Part shown: in pieces, positions 8,096 through 16,609 of the stretch
Layout: every line of letters begins with the position of its first letter
Numbering within the stretch: position 1 is the first letter of the stretch
DNA from: Isachenkonia alkalipeptolytica
Lineage (GTDB): Bacteria > Bacillota > Clostridia > Peptostreptococcales > T1SED10-28
Length of the DNA: 64,000 bases
Direction of reading: 5' to 3'
Assembly: GCF_009910325.1 (NCBI RefSeq)
Contig: NZ_SUMG01000001.1
Coordinates: 310,001-374,000, forward strand
The notes under the pieces: generated by a model
What the model was told of the DNA's origin: nothing
The model's database searches: none
What the model saw: only the letters and a program-made list of their open reading frames with translations
Translations under genes and position numbers: made by a program

Positions 8096-8266
8096 TTAAT
8101 GATAAGATAATTGGTATATTGTAGTAAGAGAAAAATTTTAAGTTTATACGGCCATCATGTATGAAGGGTTTTTCTAGGGTCCTATATGTAATTTTAAGGA
8201 ATTAAGCTTAAGAAAGTTATAAAACGAAGATGAGAAACTGCAGGAAAAAACTGAAGGGGGATTTAC

Positions 8267-9310
8267 ATGAACATCGACTTTGAAATCACCATAAGGGAAA
8301 TGAACACCGCGAGAGAACGTAAACGAGTTGTCCTGTTTTTAAATGAACAGGAACTTGAGCTGGAAAGGGACGTGGAATATACCTTGGCAGTTTTTCATAA
8401 AGACGAGATGATCGGCACTGGTTCTTTGAAGGGAAAAGTGTTGAAATCCATAGCGGTAAAACAAAATTTTCAAGGATCGGGGGTAACGAACAAAATAGTT
8501 TCTGAACTGATAAACGAAGCTTATTATCGGGGAAAGAGACATCTTTTTGTCTATACAAAGCCGGAAAACCGAAAGTTTTTCGAGGATTTGGGATTTTATG
8601 CCGTTGTAGAGGTGAATGATCGGGTTTGTTTACTGGAAAATCATAAAGAGGGCATCCATGGTTTTGTCCGGGAACTCAAAAGAGAGAAGATCAAGGGAAA
8701 GATCATAGGATCCATTGTAATGAACTGCAATCCCTTTACTTTAGGTCATCAATACCTGATTGAAAAGGCAGCAAAGGAATGTGACGGTGTCCATGTATTT
8801 GTTTTATGGGAGGACCAATCAAGTTTTCCTTCAGACATCCGCTATGAGCTTGTAAAAAAGGGAACGAAACACCTTTCCAATGTACGGGTGCATAGGGGAA
8901 GGGATTATGTGATTTCCGGTGCCACATTTCCGTCTTATTTTATACAGGGAGAAGAAGCCGTGGTAGAATCCCAGGCTTCATTGGACGTAACCATTTTCAA
9001 AGAATACATCGCTCCGGCCCTGGGTATTAATCGTCGTTATGTCGGGGAGGAACCCTTCTGCGCCGTGACCAATTTATATAATAAGACGATGGAAAAAATT
9101 CTTCCGCAGGTCGGTATTGAAGTGAAGGTGATCCCTAGGAAAAAAAGTGAGGGACTGGAAATCAGCGCCTCCATGGTTCGAAAAGGGTTGGTAGAACAAG
9201 GGGTGGAAAGTGTTCGACACTTAGTTCCGGAAAGTACTTATAATTTTTTATTATCCAAGAAAGCCAAGGGAATTATTGAAAAGCTGGGAAAAGAAAACCG
9301 ACGTCATTAA
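8267..9310 (+). CDS. citC: [Citrate (pro-3S)-lyase] ligase CitC
   Basis: Acetylates the thiol of the CitD prosthetic group with acetate and ATP to activate citrate lyase. 347 residues: an N-terminal GNAT-like domain (about 20-125, with VKQNFQGSGVTNKIVSELI and FFEDLGFYAV) and a nucleotidyltransferase domain from about 140 with the HxGH-type MNCNPFTLGHQYLIEKA and C-terminal EISASMVRKGL. A GGGGG ribosome site precedes ATG 8267. It opens the citrate cluster but is separated from citS and citDEFXG by the regulator gene. Confidence 0.95.
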   Translation: MNIDFEITIREMNTARERKRVVLFLNEQELELERDVEYTLAVFHKDEMIGTGSLKGKVLKSIAVKQNFQGSGVTNKIVSELINEAYYRGKRHLFVYTKPENRKFFEDLGFYAVVEVNDRVCLLENHKEGIHGFVRELKREKIKGKIIGSIVMNCNPFTLGHQYLIEKAAKECDGVHVFVLWEDQSSFPSDIRYELVKKGTKHLSNVRVHRGRDYVISGATFPSYFIQGEEAVVESQASLDVTIFKEYIAPALGINRRYVGEEPFCAVTNLYNKTMEKILPQVGIEVKVIPRKKSEGLEISASMVRKGLVEQGVESVRHLVPESTYNFLLSKKAKGIIEKLGKENRRH

Positions 9311-9349
9311 AAGTTGATAGGTTTTTCACAAAAAAATCAAAAAAGTTAT

Positions 9350-9377
9350 TTGAAAACTTAAACAAATATGATATGAT
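9350..9377 (+). promoter_or_regulatory. Sigma-A promoter of the GntR regulator gene
   Basis: TTGAAA (9350-9355), 16-base spacer, TATGAT (9372-9377). The GntR-type operator at 9395-9410 lies just after the expected start point, an arrangement suited to autorepression. Confidence 0.6.
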
Positions 9378-9394
9378 GGGTGCAGGTTGAAAAT

Positions 9395-9410
9395 TGTATA
9401 CTAGGATACT
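9395..9410 (+). promoter_or_regulatory. GntR-type operator, regulator copy
   Basis: TGTATACTAGGATACT matches 14 of 16 bases of the perfect palindrome before citS (10124-10139). Occurrence of the same 16-mer before the regulator and the carrier it probably controls supports a binding site for the intervening GntR protein. Confidence 0.65.
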
Positions 9411-9428
9411 AAAAGAGGTGAAAAACGT

Positions 9429-10097
9429 ATGACAGATCTAGGACAGGTTGATTTAAGCGATCCTCGACCAATGCGAGAGATCGTATTGGAGAAGATTAAA
9501 CAGGCCATCTATGAAGGTAGTTTAAAAAAAGAAGAGCGGCTGGTGGAAAGTACCATAGCGGATAATTTAGGTGTCAGTCGGACCCCGGTCAGAGAAGCAC
9601 TACGGCAGTTGGAAAGCGAAGGCTTGGTTAAAAATTACCCTCGTCGTGGAGCGGTTGTGGAGGGAATCTCCATTAAGGATGCCATGGAAATTTATGATCT
9701 CAGGGAGGTTCTGGAAGGATTGATGGCGAGGAAAACCTGTGAGAACATAAGTGATGAAGGGATTCAACAACTAAAAGAGATCCTGTTGAAAATGAGAATT
9801 TCCATTGACGGTTCGGAGTATGAACAATATCTGACCCTTCATAACGACTATAATCGTATACTGCTCACGAATTCTAAGAACAAACGCCTGATTGCTATGA
9901 TAACGAATATTCATGATAATTTATCAAGTTTAAGAAATATCACCCTACTGACAAAGGAACGTCGGGAAGAAGCTTTTTATGAGCATGGGGAAATTGTGGC
10001 GGCCCTTTCTGATAGAAACAGGGAACGGGTGGAAATTTTAGCAAGGAATCATGTAATCAATGCCAAAAGAGCTTTCCTGGATTCCGTTTCAAAGTAA
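9429..10097 (+). CDS. GntR/FadR-family regulator of the citrate cluster
   Basis: 222 residues. N-terminal winged helix (about 12-78) with the GntR pattern IKQAIYEGSLKKEERLVESTIADNLGVSRTPVREALRQLESEGL, followed by an all-helical FCD effector domain (about 88-215). FCD members usually bind carboxylic acids through a metal, so citrate or a related acid is a likely ligand (inference). Two copies of the same TGTATAC palindrome lie before this gene and before the citrate carrier, indicating autoregulation and control of transport and lyase genes. Confidence 0.9.
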   Translation: MTDLGQVDLSDPRPMREIVLEKIKQAIYEGSLKKEERLVESTIADNLGVSRTPVREALRQLESEGLVKNYPRRGAVVEGISIKDAMEIYDLREVLEGLMARKTCENISDEGIQQLKEILLKMRISIDGSEYEQYLTLHNDYNRILLTNSKNKRLIAMITNIHDNLSSLRNITLLTKERREEAFYEHGEIVAALSDRNRERVEILARNHVINAKRAFLDSVSK

Positions 10098-10111
10098 ACA
10101 GGAAAGTTTTT

Positions 10112-10139
10112 TTTACTGAAGAGTGTATACTAGTATACA
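10112..10139 (+). promoter_or_regulatory. citS promoter with overlapping palindromic operator
   Basis: TGTATACTAGTATACA at 10124-10139 is a perfect 16-base palindrome. A possible promoter TTTACT (10112-10117), 16-base spacer, TATACA (10134-10139) overlaps it, so a bound GntR protein would cover the -10 region. Operator confidence is higher than promoter confidence. Confidence 0.7.
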
Positions 10140-10271
10140 ATTTAAAATAAGAATGTAGCAAACTTTTTTCAAAAGAAGGAAAGAGGTGGTTCGATTAGAG
10201 TAGCTAAATGAGGAAAATGCGGAGCAAAGCCAGTGTGCAAAGCAAGTAAAAAAATCAAAAGCGGGGTGCAA

Positions 10272-11633
10272 ATGATGAGTGAAGCAAAAGTTGAAAGCAA
10301 AGCAGCGGTTGGAACAAAAATCGTTGAAGAAAAAAGCAAATCGAAAGTGAAAATGTTTGGAATGCCTCTTTATATGTATGGAATTTTCGCAGTAATTATG
10401 GTTGCCGGGCTATTAACAGAAACGATTTCTACGGACTTAGCCGGAGGTTTTGCAATTTTATATTTCTTAGGAATTACCTTTGGAGAAATTGGTGATAGAA
10501 TCCCCATATGGAAAGAATATATTGGCGGCGGAGCAATCCTTGCATTTTTGGGCGCGGCGTACTTGGTTTATGCAGGCATTTTACCGGAAACCTACGTTGA
10601 GTCGACTTCAGATTTTATGGCAGGAACCGGATTTTTAACCTTATTTATTACGGTACTGATCACCGGTTCAATTTTATCGGTAAACCGTAAACTGTTGATT
10701 CGATCCTTTGCCGGCTACATACCGGCAGTCCTTGGAGGATTACTGGGGGCGGCGATACTTGGAAGTGTTGCGGGGCTTCTTATGGGGATTCCCTTTACTG
10801 AGGTTATTATGCTTTATGTTCTTCCGATTATGGGAGGCGGAAACGGCGGAGGGGCTATTCCCCTCAGTGAAATCTGGCACCAGGTAACGGGAGAATCCCA
10901 GGATGGATATTATTCTTTTGCCATTGCAATTTTAACTATTGCCAACATTGTAGCGATTTTCGCAGGTGCTCTGTTAAACAAACTGGGCGAGAGCCAAAAA
11001 GGTCTTACGGGCAACGGATCCGATTTGATTCGAAACGAAAAAGCCTTTATTGATACAAAGGAAAAAAAGGAAGTCAAGATTACCCATCGAGAAATTGCAG
11101 CAGGTCTTGTTTTAGCCGCGATGTTTTATGCTCTGGGAAGACTATTCTCAGGATTTATCCTTCCTTCCATCGGCGGCGTGGTAATCCATCAATATGCTTA
11201 TATGGTAATATTTGTAGCCATCTTTAATGCTATCGGAATTATTCCGGATGAGTTAAAGGGTGGAGCAAAGAGGCTTCAAACCTTCTTCTCCGGTCAATTT
11301 ATCTGGGTGATTATGGCCGGTGTGGGAATTGCCTATACGGATTTAGGAGAACTTTTTGCAGCCATTACGTTAGGAAATGTATTTATCGCAACGATCATCG
11401 TACTCGGTGCAATTGCCGGGAGTGCCATTGTCGGTTATCTGGTAGGGTTCTTCCCTATTGATTCTGCGGTAACCGCGGGTCTTTGCATGTCTAATCGTGG
11501 AGGATCCGGTGACTTAGCAGTTTTAGGGGCCGCGAAACGGATGGAGCTAATCTCCTACGGACAGATAGCCTCTCGACTGGGTGGAGGAATGGTGCTTGTA
11601 ATCGCTAGTATTTTCTTTAGTATTTTCGCATAA
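10272..11633 (+). CDS. Citrate/2-hydroxycarboxylate carrier (CitS/CimH family)
   Basis: Secondary transporter of the 2-hydroxycarboxylate family, importing citrate (or malate) with Na+ or H+. About 11 membrane segments after a charged Lys/Glu-rich cytosolic N-terminus. The two re-entrant-loop motifs of the family are present: PIMGGGNGGGAIPLSEIWH and, in the C-terminal half, CMSNRGGSGDLAVLGAAKRM. Start taken at ATG 10272 (or 10275) behind GGGGTG; a GTG at 10233 would add 13 residues. It is followed by the lyase genes, which fits citrate uptake for fermentation. The cation used cannot be read from sequence. Confidence 0.92.
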   Translation: MMSEAKVESKAAVGTKIVEEKSKSKVKMFGMPLYMYGIFAVIMVAGLLTETISTDLAGGFAILYFLGITFGEIGDRIPIWKEYIGGGAILAFLGAAYLVYAGILPETYVESTSDFMAGTGFLTLFITVLITGSILSVNRKLLIRSFAGYIPAVLGGLLGAAILGSVAGLLMGIPFTEVIMLYVLPIMGGGNGGGAIPLSEIWHQVTGESQDGYYSFAIAILTIANIVAIFAGALLNKLGESQKGLTGNGSDLIRNEKAFIDTKEKKEVKITHREIAAGLVLAAMFYALGRLFSGFILPSIGGVVIHQYAYMVIFVAIFNAIGIIPDELKGGAKRLQTFFSGQFIWVIMAGVGIAYTDLGELFAAITLGNVFIATIIVLGAIAGSAIVGYLVGFFPIDSAVTAGLCMSNRGGSGDLAVLGAAKRMELISYGQIASRLGGGMVLVIASIFFSIFA

Positions 11634-11691
11634 TCGGATATAATAGAGTCAGAATTAGAGTGAAATCATAGCATTGACGGAATAAAGAAAA

Positions 11692-11721
11692 GGGAGTCAG
11701 AAAAACATCATTCTGACTCTC
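11692..11721 (+). terminator. Hairpin between citS and citD (partial terminator or processing site)
   Basis: GGGAGTCAGAA-loop-TTCTGACTCTC, 11 pairs including one G-U, followed by only TTTC. The weak T tail suggests attenuation or mRNA processing that adjusts carrier versus lyase levels rather than a full stop. Confidence 0.5.
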
Positions 11722-11760
11722 TTTCAATGATATGATTTGGACTGTGAAGGAGGATGAATT

Positions 11761-12033
11761 ATGGATATGAAGGGGATTGGCCAGGCCGGAAGCCTGGAAT
11801 CCAATGACGTAATGGTGACGGTGGAGCTATTGGAGCAGGAAGATCTCACTATTGAGTTGGAAAGTACCGTAAAGGAGCAATTTGGTAAACAGATCGAAGA
11901 AGTCACTCGAGAGGTATTGAAAGAGATGAAGGTAGACAAGGCATTTATCCGGATCATCGATAAAGGAGCCTTAGACTTTGCTGTTCGGGCACGGATTAAA
12001 ACTGCAATCAATAGGGCAAGGAGGAGTGAGTAG
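11761..12033 (+). CDS. citD: Citrate lyase gamma subunit (acyl carrier protein) CitD
   Basis: 90 residues. Carries the 2'-(5''-phosphoribosyl)-3'-dephospho-CoA arm by which acetyl and citryl groups move between CitF and CitE. The attachment Ser lies in QAGSLESNDVMVTVE (Ser14 of the SND motif); the rest shows the CitD pattern GIDKGALDFAVRARIKTA-like tail (IIDKGALDFAVRARIK). Strong GAAGGAGGA site. First gene of citDEFXG, two bases before citE. Confidence 0.95.
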   Translation: MDMKGIGQAGSLESNDVMVTVELLEQEDLTIELESTVKEQFGKQIEEVTREVLKEMKVDKAFIRIIDKGALDFAVRARIKTAINRARRSE

Positions 12034-12035
12034 GG

Positions 12036-12926
12036 ATGAAACAATTACGAAGGACCATGCTGTTTGTTCCGGCAAACAACCCAAACATGATGCTTAATGC
12101 ATCGGTCTTTAAACCGGATTGTATTATCTTTGATTTGGAAGATGCCATTGCAATTCGGGAAAAAGACAGTGCAAGGGATTTACTTGTGGAAGCCTTGAAA
12201 ACCATAGATTACGAAGGGGTTGAAATTCTGGCCCGGGTGAACCCTCTGTATACACCCTACGGGAAAGAGGATGTGAAAGCCCTTATTAAAGCAGGACTTA
12301 GGAATGTACGGTATCCCATGTCCGAGACCAAGGAGGATATTGAGAAACTGGATCGTTTAATAACAGAGACGGAAAAAGAATTGGGAATTGAAGAGGGTTC
12401 TGTGAAAATTCTCGGAGCCATAGAAACCGCAAAAGGGGTAATTAATGCTCCCCAGATTGCCACAGCCAGTACCCGCATGGTGGGGATTTCCTTCGGAGCG
12501 GAAGACTTTACCCGTACTATCGGTGCTGAGCGAAGCAAAGGTGCAGAAGAGCTCTTTGTTGCCCGTTCCCAAATTGTACTTGCGGCAGCTTCTGCAGGAA
12601 TTGATGCCATTGATACGGTGTTTGCCGATGTGGAGGATATGGAAGGGTTTGAGCGGGAAGTGGAATCCGCAAAGAGATTGGGGTTTGCAGGAAAATCTGT
12701 AATTCATCCCAGTCAGATCCCCGCTGTCCATAAGGCGTTCACCCCTTCGGAAGAAGAGTTGGAAAAAGCACTTCGGGTGATGGACGCCATCAATGAAGCG
12801 GAAAAGAAGGGACTTGGAGTCATCTCGCTGGATGGAAAAATGGTGGATGCTCCGGTGGTGGCCAGGGCTGCCAAGATCGTTCGACTAGCCGAGGGTGCAG
12901 GGATGATTCAGGAGGTGGAAGAATGA
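12036..12926 (+). CDS. citE: Citrate lyase beta subunit (citryl-ACP lyase) CitE
   Basis: 296 residues; HpcH/HpaI aldolase-type TIM barrel that cleaves citryl-ACP to acetyl-ACP and oxaloacetate with Mg2+. Motifs: RRTMLFVPANNPNMM, IIFDLEDAIAIREKDSAR (metal Glu/Asp), ARVNPLYTPYG, LGAIETAKGV (second metal Glu), GISFGAEDFTRTIG and GFAGKSVIHPSQI. AAGGAGGAG lies before the ATG, and the stop overlaps citF by four bases, consistent with translational coupling. Confidence 0.96.
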   Translation: MKQLRRTMLFVPANNPNMMLNASVFKPDCIIFDLEDAIAIREKDSARDLLVEALKTIDYEGVEILARVNPLYTPYGKEDVKALIKAGLRNVRYPMSETKEDIEKLDRLITETEKELGIEEGSVKILGAIETAKGVINAPQIATASTRMVGISFGAEDFTRTIGAERSKGAEELFVARSQIVLAAASAGIDAIDTVFADVEDMEGFEREVESAKRLGFAGKSVIHPSQIPAVHKAFTPSEEELEKALRVMDAINEAEKKGLGVISLDGKMVDAPVVARAAKIVRLAEGAGMIQEVEE

Positions 12927-14479
12927 AAAAATTTGTAAAAAATGCTATCGGACGGGAAATTCCCGTCTTTATGGAAGGATTGGGGAATCTTACCCCGTTT
13001 AAGGGTGCATACGATCATTTTCCCGAAGGAAATAGACATGCAACAAGACTTACGAAGAGTTTTGAAAGTGAAAACAAACTGTTGTCCGACTTGAAAACCG
13101 GTATTGAGAGAAGCGGTATCAAAGACGGCATGACCATTTCCTTTCATCATCATTTCCGGAACGGAGATTTTCTTGTAAATCAGGTTATGGACATCCTTGC
13201 GGAAATGGGAATCAAAGACATTACCATATTTGCCAGCTCCTTGCAGGGCATTCATAAGCCTCTTATTGAACATATAAAAAATGGTGTGGTTACAGGGATT
13301 GAAACCAGTGGTATTCGTGGAGAATTAGGGGAAGCTATTACCCGGGATCACATCTTAAAGAAACCGGTCATCATCCGGTCCCATGGCGGTCGACCACGAG
13401 CTATTGCAGCAGGAGAGACAAAAATCGACGTCGCTTTCCTTGCGGCACCGGCAGCGGATGAATACGGAAATGTAAATGGAGTGGAAGGTCCCACTGCCTG
13501 TGGATCTCTAGGGTATGCTATGGCTGATGCGGAGTATGCGAATAAAGTTGTGGTGGTTACAGACCACTTAGTGAATTATCCGGCAACCCCCATAAGTATT
13601 CCCCAAACCCTGGTGGATTACGTGGTTAAGGTTGACAAAATCGGGGATCCCGCTGGGATTGTATCGGGTGCTACAAGGATTACCAAAAATCCAATGGAGC
13701 TGCTGATTGCAGAGCAGGCATCGAAGGCGGTGATTTCTTCAGGACTGGTTAAGGAAGGATTTTCCTTTCAAGCAGGTACTGGTGGTCCGTCCCTAGCGGT
13801 GGCTCATTTTCTTCGAGAGCATATGATAAACGAAGGCATCAAGGGTAGCTTTGCATCGGGAGGTACCACGGGATATCTCGTGGAAATGTTAAATGAAGGA
13901 TTATTTAAAACTTTGCTGGATGTACAGTGCTTTGATCTGAAAGCCGTAGAATCCATTAAGACCAATCCGAATCATGTGGAAATGTCGGCGGATTACTACG
14001 CGAACCCTCATAACAAAGGTTGCGCGGCAAATAAGTTGGATATTATGATTCTTAGCGCGACGGAAATTGATGTGGATTTTAATGTGAATGTTATTACTGG
14101 CTCCAACGGTGTGATTATGGGAGCCTCCGGAGGGCACTGTGACACCGCAGCAGGAGCAAAACTTTCCATTGTGGTGGCACCCCTCCTTCGTGGACGACTG
14201 CCCATCGTGGTGGACAAAGTAACCACTGTAATTACTCCTGGAGAAACCATCGATGCGGTGGTAACCGAACGGGGAATCGCCGTAAACCCAAGGAGAAAAG
14301 ACTTAAAGGAACAGTTTACAAATGCCGGTTTAAAGGTTGTAACCATGGAAGAGTTAAAATTGATAGCGGAGAAGCTTTCGGGAAAGCCGGAAGCGATTCA
14401 AACCTCCGATGAAATTGTGGGTCTTGTCCAGTATCGGGACGGCACGATCATCGATACAATCAAAAGAGTGGTGGAGTAA
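12923..14479 (+). CDS. citF: Citrate lyase alpha subunit (citrate:acetyl-ACP transferase) CitF
   Basis: 518 residues, a CoA-transferase-like enzyme that swaps acetyl for citryl on the CitD arm. N-terminal GREIPVFMEGLGNLTPFKGAY is characteristic; GMTISFHHHFRNGD, FLAAPAADEYGNVNG, QAGTGGPSLAVAHFL, TGSNGVIMGASGGHCDTAAGAKLS and TERGIAVNPRR complete the family pattern. ATG overlaps the end of citE; citX starts two bases after the stop. Confidence 0.96.
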   Translation: MKKFVKNAIGREIPVFMEGLGNLTPFKGAYDHFPEGNRHATRLTKSFESENKLLSDLKTGIERSGIKDGMTISFHHHFRNGDFLVNQVMDILAEMGIKDITIFASSLQGIHKPLIEHIKNGVVTGIETSGIRGELGEAITRDHILKKPVIIRSHGGRPRAIAAGETKIDVAFLAAPAADEYGNVNGVEGPTACGSLGYAMADAEYANKVVVVTDHLVNYPATPISIPQTLVDYVVKVDKIGDPAGIVSGATRITKNPMELLIAEQASKAVISSGLVKEGFSFQAGTGGPSLAVAHFLREHMINEGIKGSFASGGTTGYLVEMLNEGLFKTLLDVQCFDLKAVESIKTNPNHVEMSADYYANPHNKGCAANKLDIMILSATEIDVDFNVNVITGSNGVIMGASGGHCDTAAGAKLSIVVAPLLRGRLPIVVDKVTTVITPGETIDAVVTERGIAVNPRRKDLKEQFTNAGLKVVTMEELKLIAEKLSGKPEAIQTSDEIVGLVQYRDGTIIDTIKRVVE

Positions 14480-14481
14480 CC

Positions 14482-14991
14482 ATGAGTTCCCTCCATCAAA
14501 AAGTGTTGGAAGCGAAGGAAGAACGAAGTCTTTTTCAGTCGGAATTACGTAACAAACACGGCCTCCCGGTGATCTCCCTTACCTTAAATCTTCCCGGAGG
14601 ATTTGAAGGGTATGAAGGTTGGGAAGCTGTGTTCAAAAAATCTAGAGACATCATAAGCAAAACCTTTTCACAAGGGATCGTAGAGCATCATCACCGTTTA
14701 GGTAAATGGGGGCCCGAAGGGTTCTGGGTTGTAAACCTTCCGGCAGAGACAGTAAAGAAGCAAACGATAGAAATAGAAGAAAATCATTTTTTCGGGCGTA
14801 TTTTTGATCTGGATGTACTTAACGAAGCGGGGACCATTCTCTCAAGACGGGATTTTTCCATGGAGGGAAGGCAATGCGTAGTCTGTGAAAAACCTGCCCT
14901 GTCATGTTATCGAGGGCAGTCCCATGAACTATGGGAAGTTAAAGAAAAAGTAGAAGAAATCATCTGTAAAGGATTGAGTCGGGATGTCTAA
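14482..14991 (+). CDS. citX: Apo-citrate lyase phosphoribosyl-dephospho-CoA transferase CitX
   Basis: 169 residues. Transfers the prosthetic group made by CitG to the Ser of apo-CitD. Recognisable motifs are VISLTLNLPGG near the N-terminus, GPEGFWVVNLPAETVKKQTIEIEE, GRIFDLDVL and RQCVVCEKPALSCYRGQSH with its three Cys. It overlaps citG by eight bases, so the two maturation enzymes are probably made together. Confidence 0.93.
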   Translation: MSSLHQKVLEAKEERSLFQSELRNKHGLPVISLTLNLPGGFEGYEGWEAVFKKSRDIISKTFSQGIVEHHHRLGKWGPEGFWVVNLPAETVKKQTIEIEENHFFGRIFDLDVLNEAGTILSRRDFSMEGRQCVVCEKPALSCYRGQSHELWEVKEKVEEIICKGLSRDV

Positions 14992-15886
14992 GAGGGAATG
15001 GAAAGTATCAAAGGAAGCCATGAATATCGGTCAGGCCATGACTGCGGGAGTTTTACTGGAAGTTGCCTGTGAGCCATCCCCTGGGCTAGTAAGTCCGAAT
15101 TCCGCAGGAGCCCATGGTGATATGAATATGATGAGTTTTCTCCTCAGCAGTGCAGCCATTGCTCCCTACTTCAGCCTTTTTGCCCAACTGGGCCGGGACT
15201 GGGATGAAGAAGAACCCCTACTGGAAGTTTTAAGACCCCATGGGATAAATGCGGAAAAGGAATTTCTCGCTTTAACAGATCAGGTAAATACCCAGCGAGG
15301 CATTTTGTTTGTGGGTGGAATTGTGGCCGCTGCCGCCGGAATGGCGGGAAAAACCGGAAAAATTACCGCAGTGAAAATAAGTCAACGTGTAGCGTTAATC
15401 TGCGAGGGAATTGTACAGCGAGAATTGGAATCCGTAAATCCCAACGGCAAAAACAGCAACGGAGAAAAGCTTTTTATGGAGCATCACTTGACAGGGATTC
15501 GGGGAGAAGTAGAAAAAGGACTGCCTTCAGTGATGGAAGTGGGTTATCCTGTGTTTTGCAAAAGTATGAATCAGGGTATGGGTCTCAATGACTCTATGGT
15601 GCATACCTTGATTCACCTGTTCAACTGCGTAGAGGATACCACCGTTGCATCAAGACTCGGACCCCACGGGTTGAAAAAATGCAAAGATGCCTCAAAAATC
15701 GTGATTGAAAAAGGGTCTATGGAAACTGAAGAAGGTCGTAGGGCCCTAAAAGAGATGGATGATTACTTTATAAAAGAAAACATCAGCCCTGGAGGTTGCG
15801 CGGATCTATTAGCAATAATCGTAGGCATCTACCTTCTGGAAGGGCATTCCTTGGAATTGGAAAGTATCCTGAGACGAGAGCCTTAA
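14984..15886 (+). CDS. citG: Triphosphoribosyl-dephospho-CoA synthase CitG
   Basis: 300 residues, all helical. Makes the triphosphoribosyl-dephospho-CoA precursor from dephospho-CoA and ATP. Motifs: EVACEPSPGLVSPNSAGAHGDMNMMSFLLSS, NTQRGILFVGGIVAAAAG, the Gly/Glu-rich IRGEVEKGLPSV and GGCADLLAIIVGIYLLEG. Closes the cluster; the gene set is enough to build and activate citrate lyase. No oxaloacetate decarboxylase gene is present here, so oxaloacetate disposal must be encoded elsewhere. Confidence 0.94.
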   Translation: MSKREWKVSKEAMNIGQAMTAGVLLEVACEPSPGLVSPNSAGAHGDMNMMSFLLSSAAIAPYFSLFAQLGRDWDEEEPLLEVLRPHGINAEKEFLALTDQVNTQRGILFVGGIVAAAAGMAGKTGKITAVKISQRVALICEGIVQRELESVNPNGKNSNGEKLFMEHHLTGIRGEVEKGLPSVMEVGYPVFCKSMNQGMGLNDSMVHTLIHLFNCVEDTTVASRLGPHGLKKCKDASKIVIEKGSMETEEGRRALKEMDDYFIKENISPGGCADLLAIIVGIYLLEGHSLELESILRREP

Positions 15887-15921
15887 CAGTAAAGATTTCA
15901 CAACAGTGATTCCGGATAATG

Positions 15922-15973
15922 CATGCACATATAAAGCACCCTGAAGGATATCAGGGTGCTTTATATGTGCATG
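15922..15973. terminator. Long perfect hairpin between convergent citG and lipoprotein gene
   Basis: Twenty-three perfect base pairs (15922-15944 with 15951-15973) around the loop AGGATA, core AAAGCACCCTGA/TCAGGGTGCTTT. The A/T-rich middle may act as a bidirectional terminator: the inner 12-pair GC-rich stem is followed by TTTATAT on the plus strand and by the same on the minus strand. Confidence 0.65.
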
Positions 15974-16064
15974 TAAACCCCTTCGTCAATAATTGCAGTT
16001 ATCTATCGGGACTTCCAATCAATTAGTTTTACATTGCAAACGGTTTTGTAATTGGTTCAAAGAT

Positions 16065-16436
16065 TTACTTCTCTACCTTTTCAATAATATGAACTTCTTC
16101 TAGCTGCAAGGGATAACTCTCCATAACGTCGCCGGTATAAAAGATCCGAAGGGTGTCTCCTCCTTCCATTTCCGGTACATCCCCCGGGTCTAAGGTATCT
16201 GTGTTTATTGATACCCGATCTCCGCTTTGAAGGAGATCCTCTCCTTCCGCGGGTTCGACTAGGATGGTATTTTCATCGATTTCCAAAAGTGTGGCCACAA
16301 ACTGTAAAATTTGAACTTCATCATTTCCATTCATATCGCCATTTTCCGGATCTCCTCTGTTATTATCAGCACAGCCGATCAGTAATAATCCGGTGAAAAT
16401 CAATAGTAGAAAAGGCTTTAATGGTTTTTTTATCAC
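16065..16436 (-). CDS. Secreted lipoprotein, DUF3221-like
   Basis: 123 residues from GTG 16436, which has GGAGGTG eight bases upstream; ATGs further out lie in poor context and would put polar sequence before the signal peptide. Signal: IKKPLKPFLLLIFTGLLLIGC with lipobox LIGC, then an acidic linker. The mature part (FVATLLEIDENTILVEP...GDRVSI...YTGDVMESYPLQLEEVHIIE) resembles YobA-type DUF3221, a small beta-domain of unknown role. No linked gene reveals its function. Confidence 0.65.
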   Translation of the reverse strand: MIKKPLKPFLLLIFTGLLLIGCADNNRGDPENGDMNGNDEVQILQFVATLLEIDENTILVEPAEGEDLLQSGDRVSINTDTLDPGDVPEMEGGDTLRIFYTGDVMESYPLQLEEVHIIEKVEK

Positions 16437-16609
16437 GTAAAACACCTCCATATAACTCTTATACCCATTAGACGAAGAAAGACTTGAGAAGTTCCAAGTA
16501 AAATAGTCGAAAAACCCTTGAAGGATTCTTACAAGGCATTTTGAAAACATCTATGGTGTACTAAATAATATAAATAGTATAAAATTCTTATAATGAAAGA
16601 GGTACCGCT

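Noticed and set aside
16461-16490. SigB-type promoter for the lipoprotein gene (GGGTAT on the minus strand)
   Set aside because: No acceptable -35 at 12-14 bases, and the start point would fall almost on the ribosome site.
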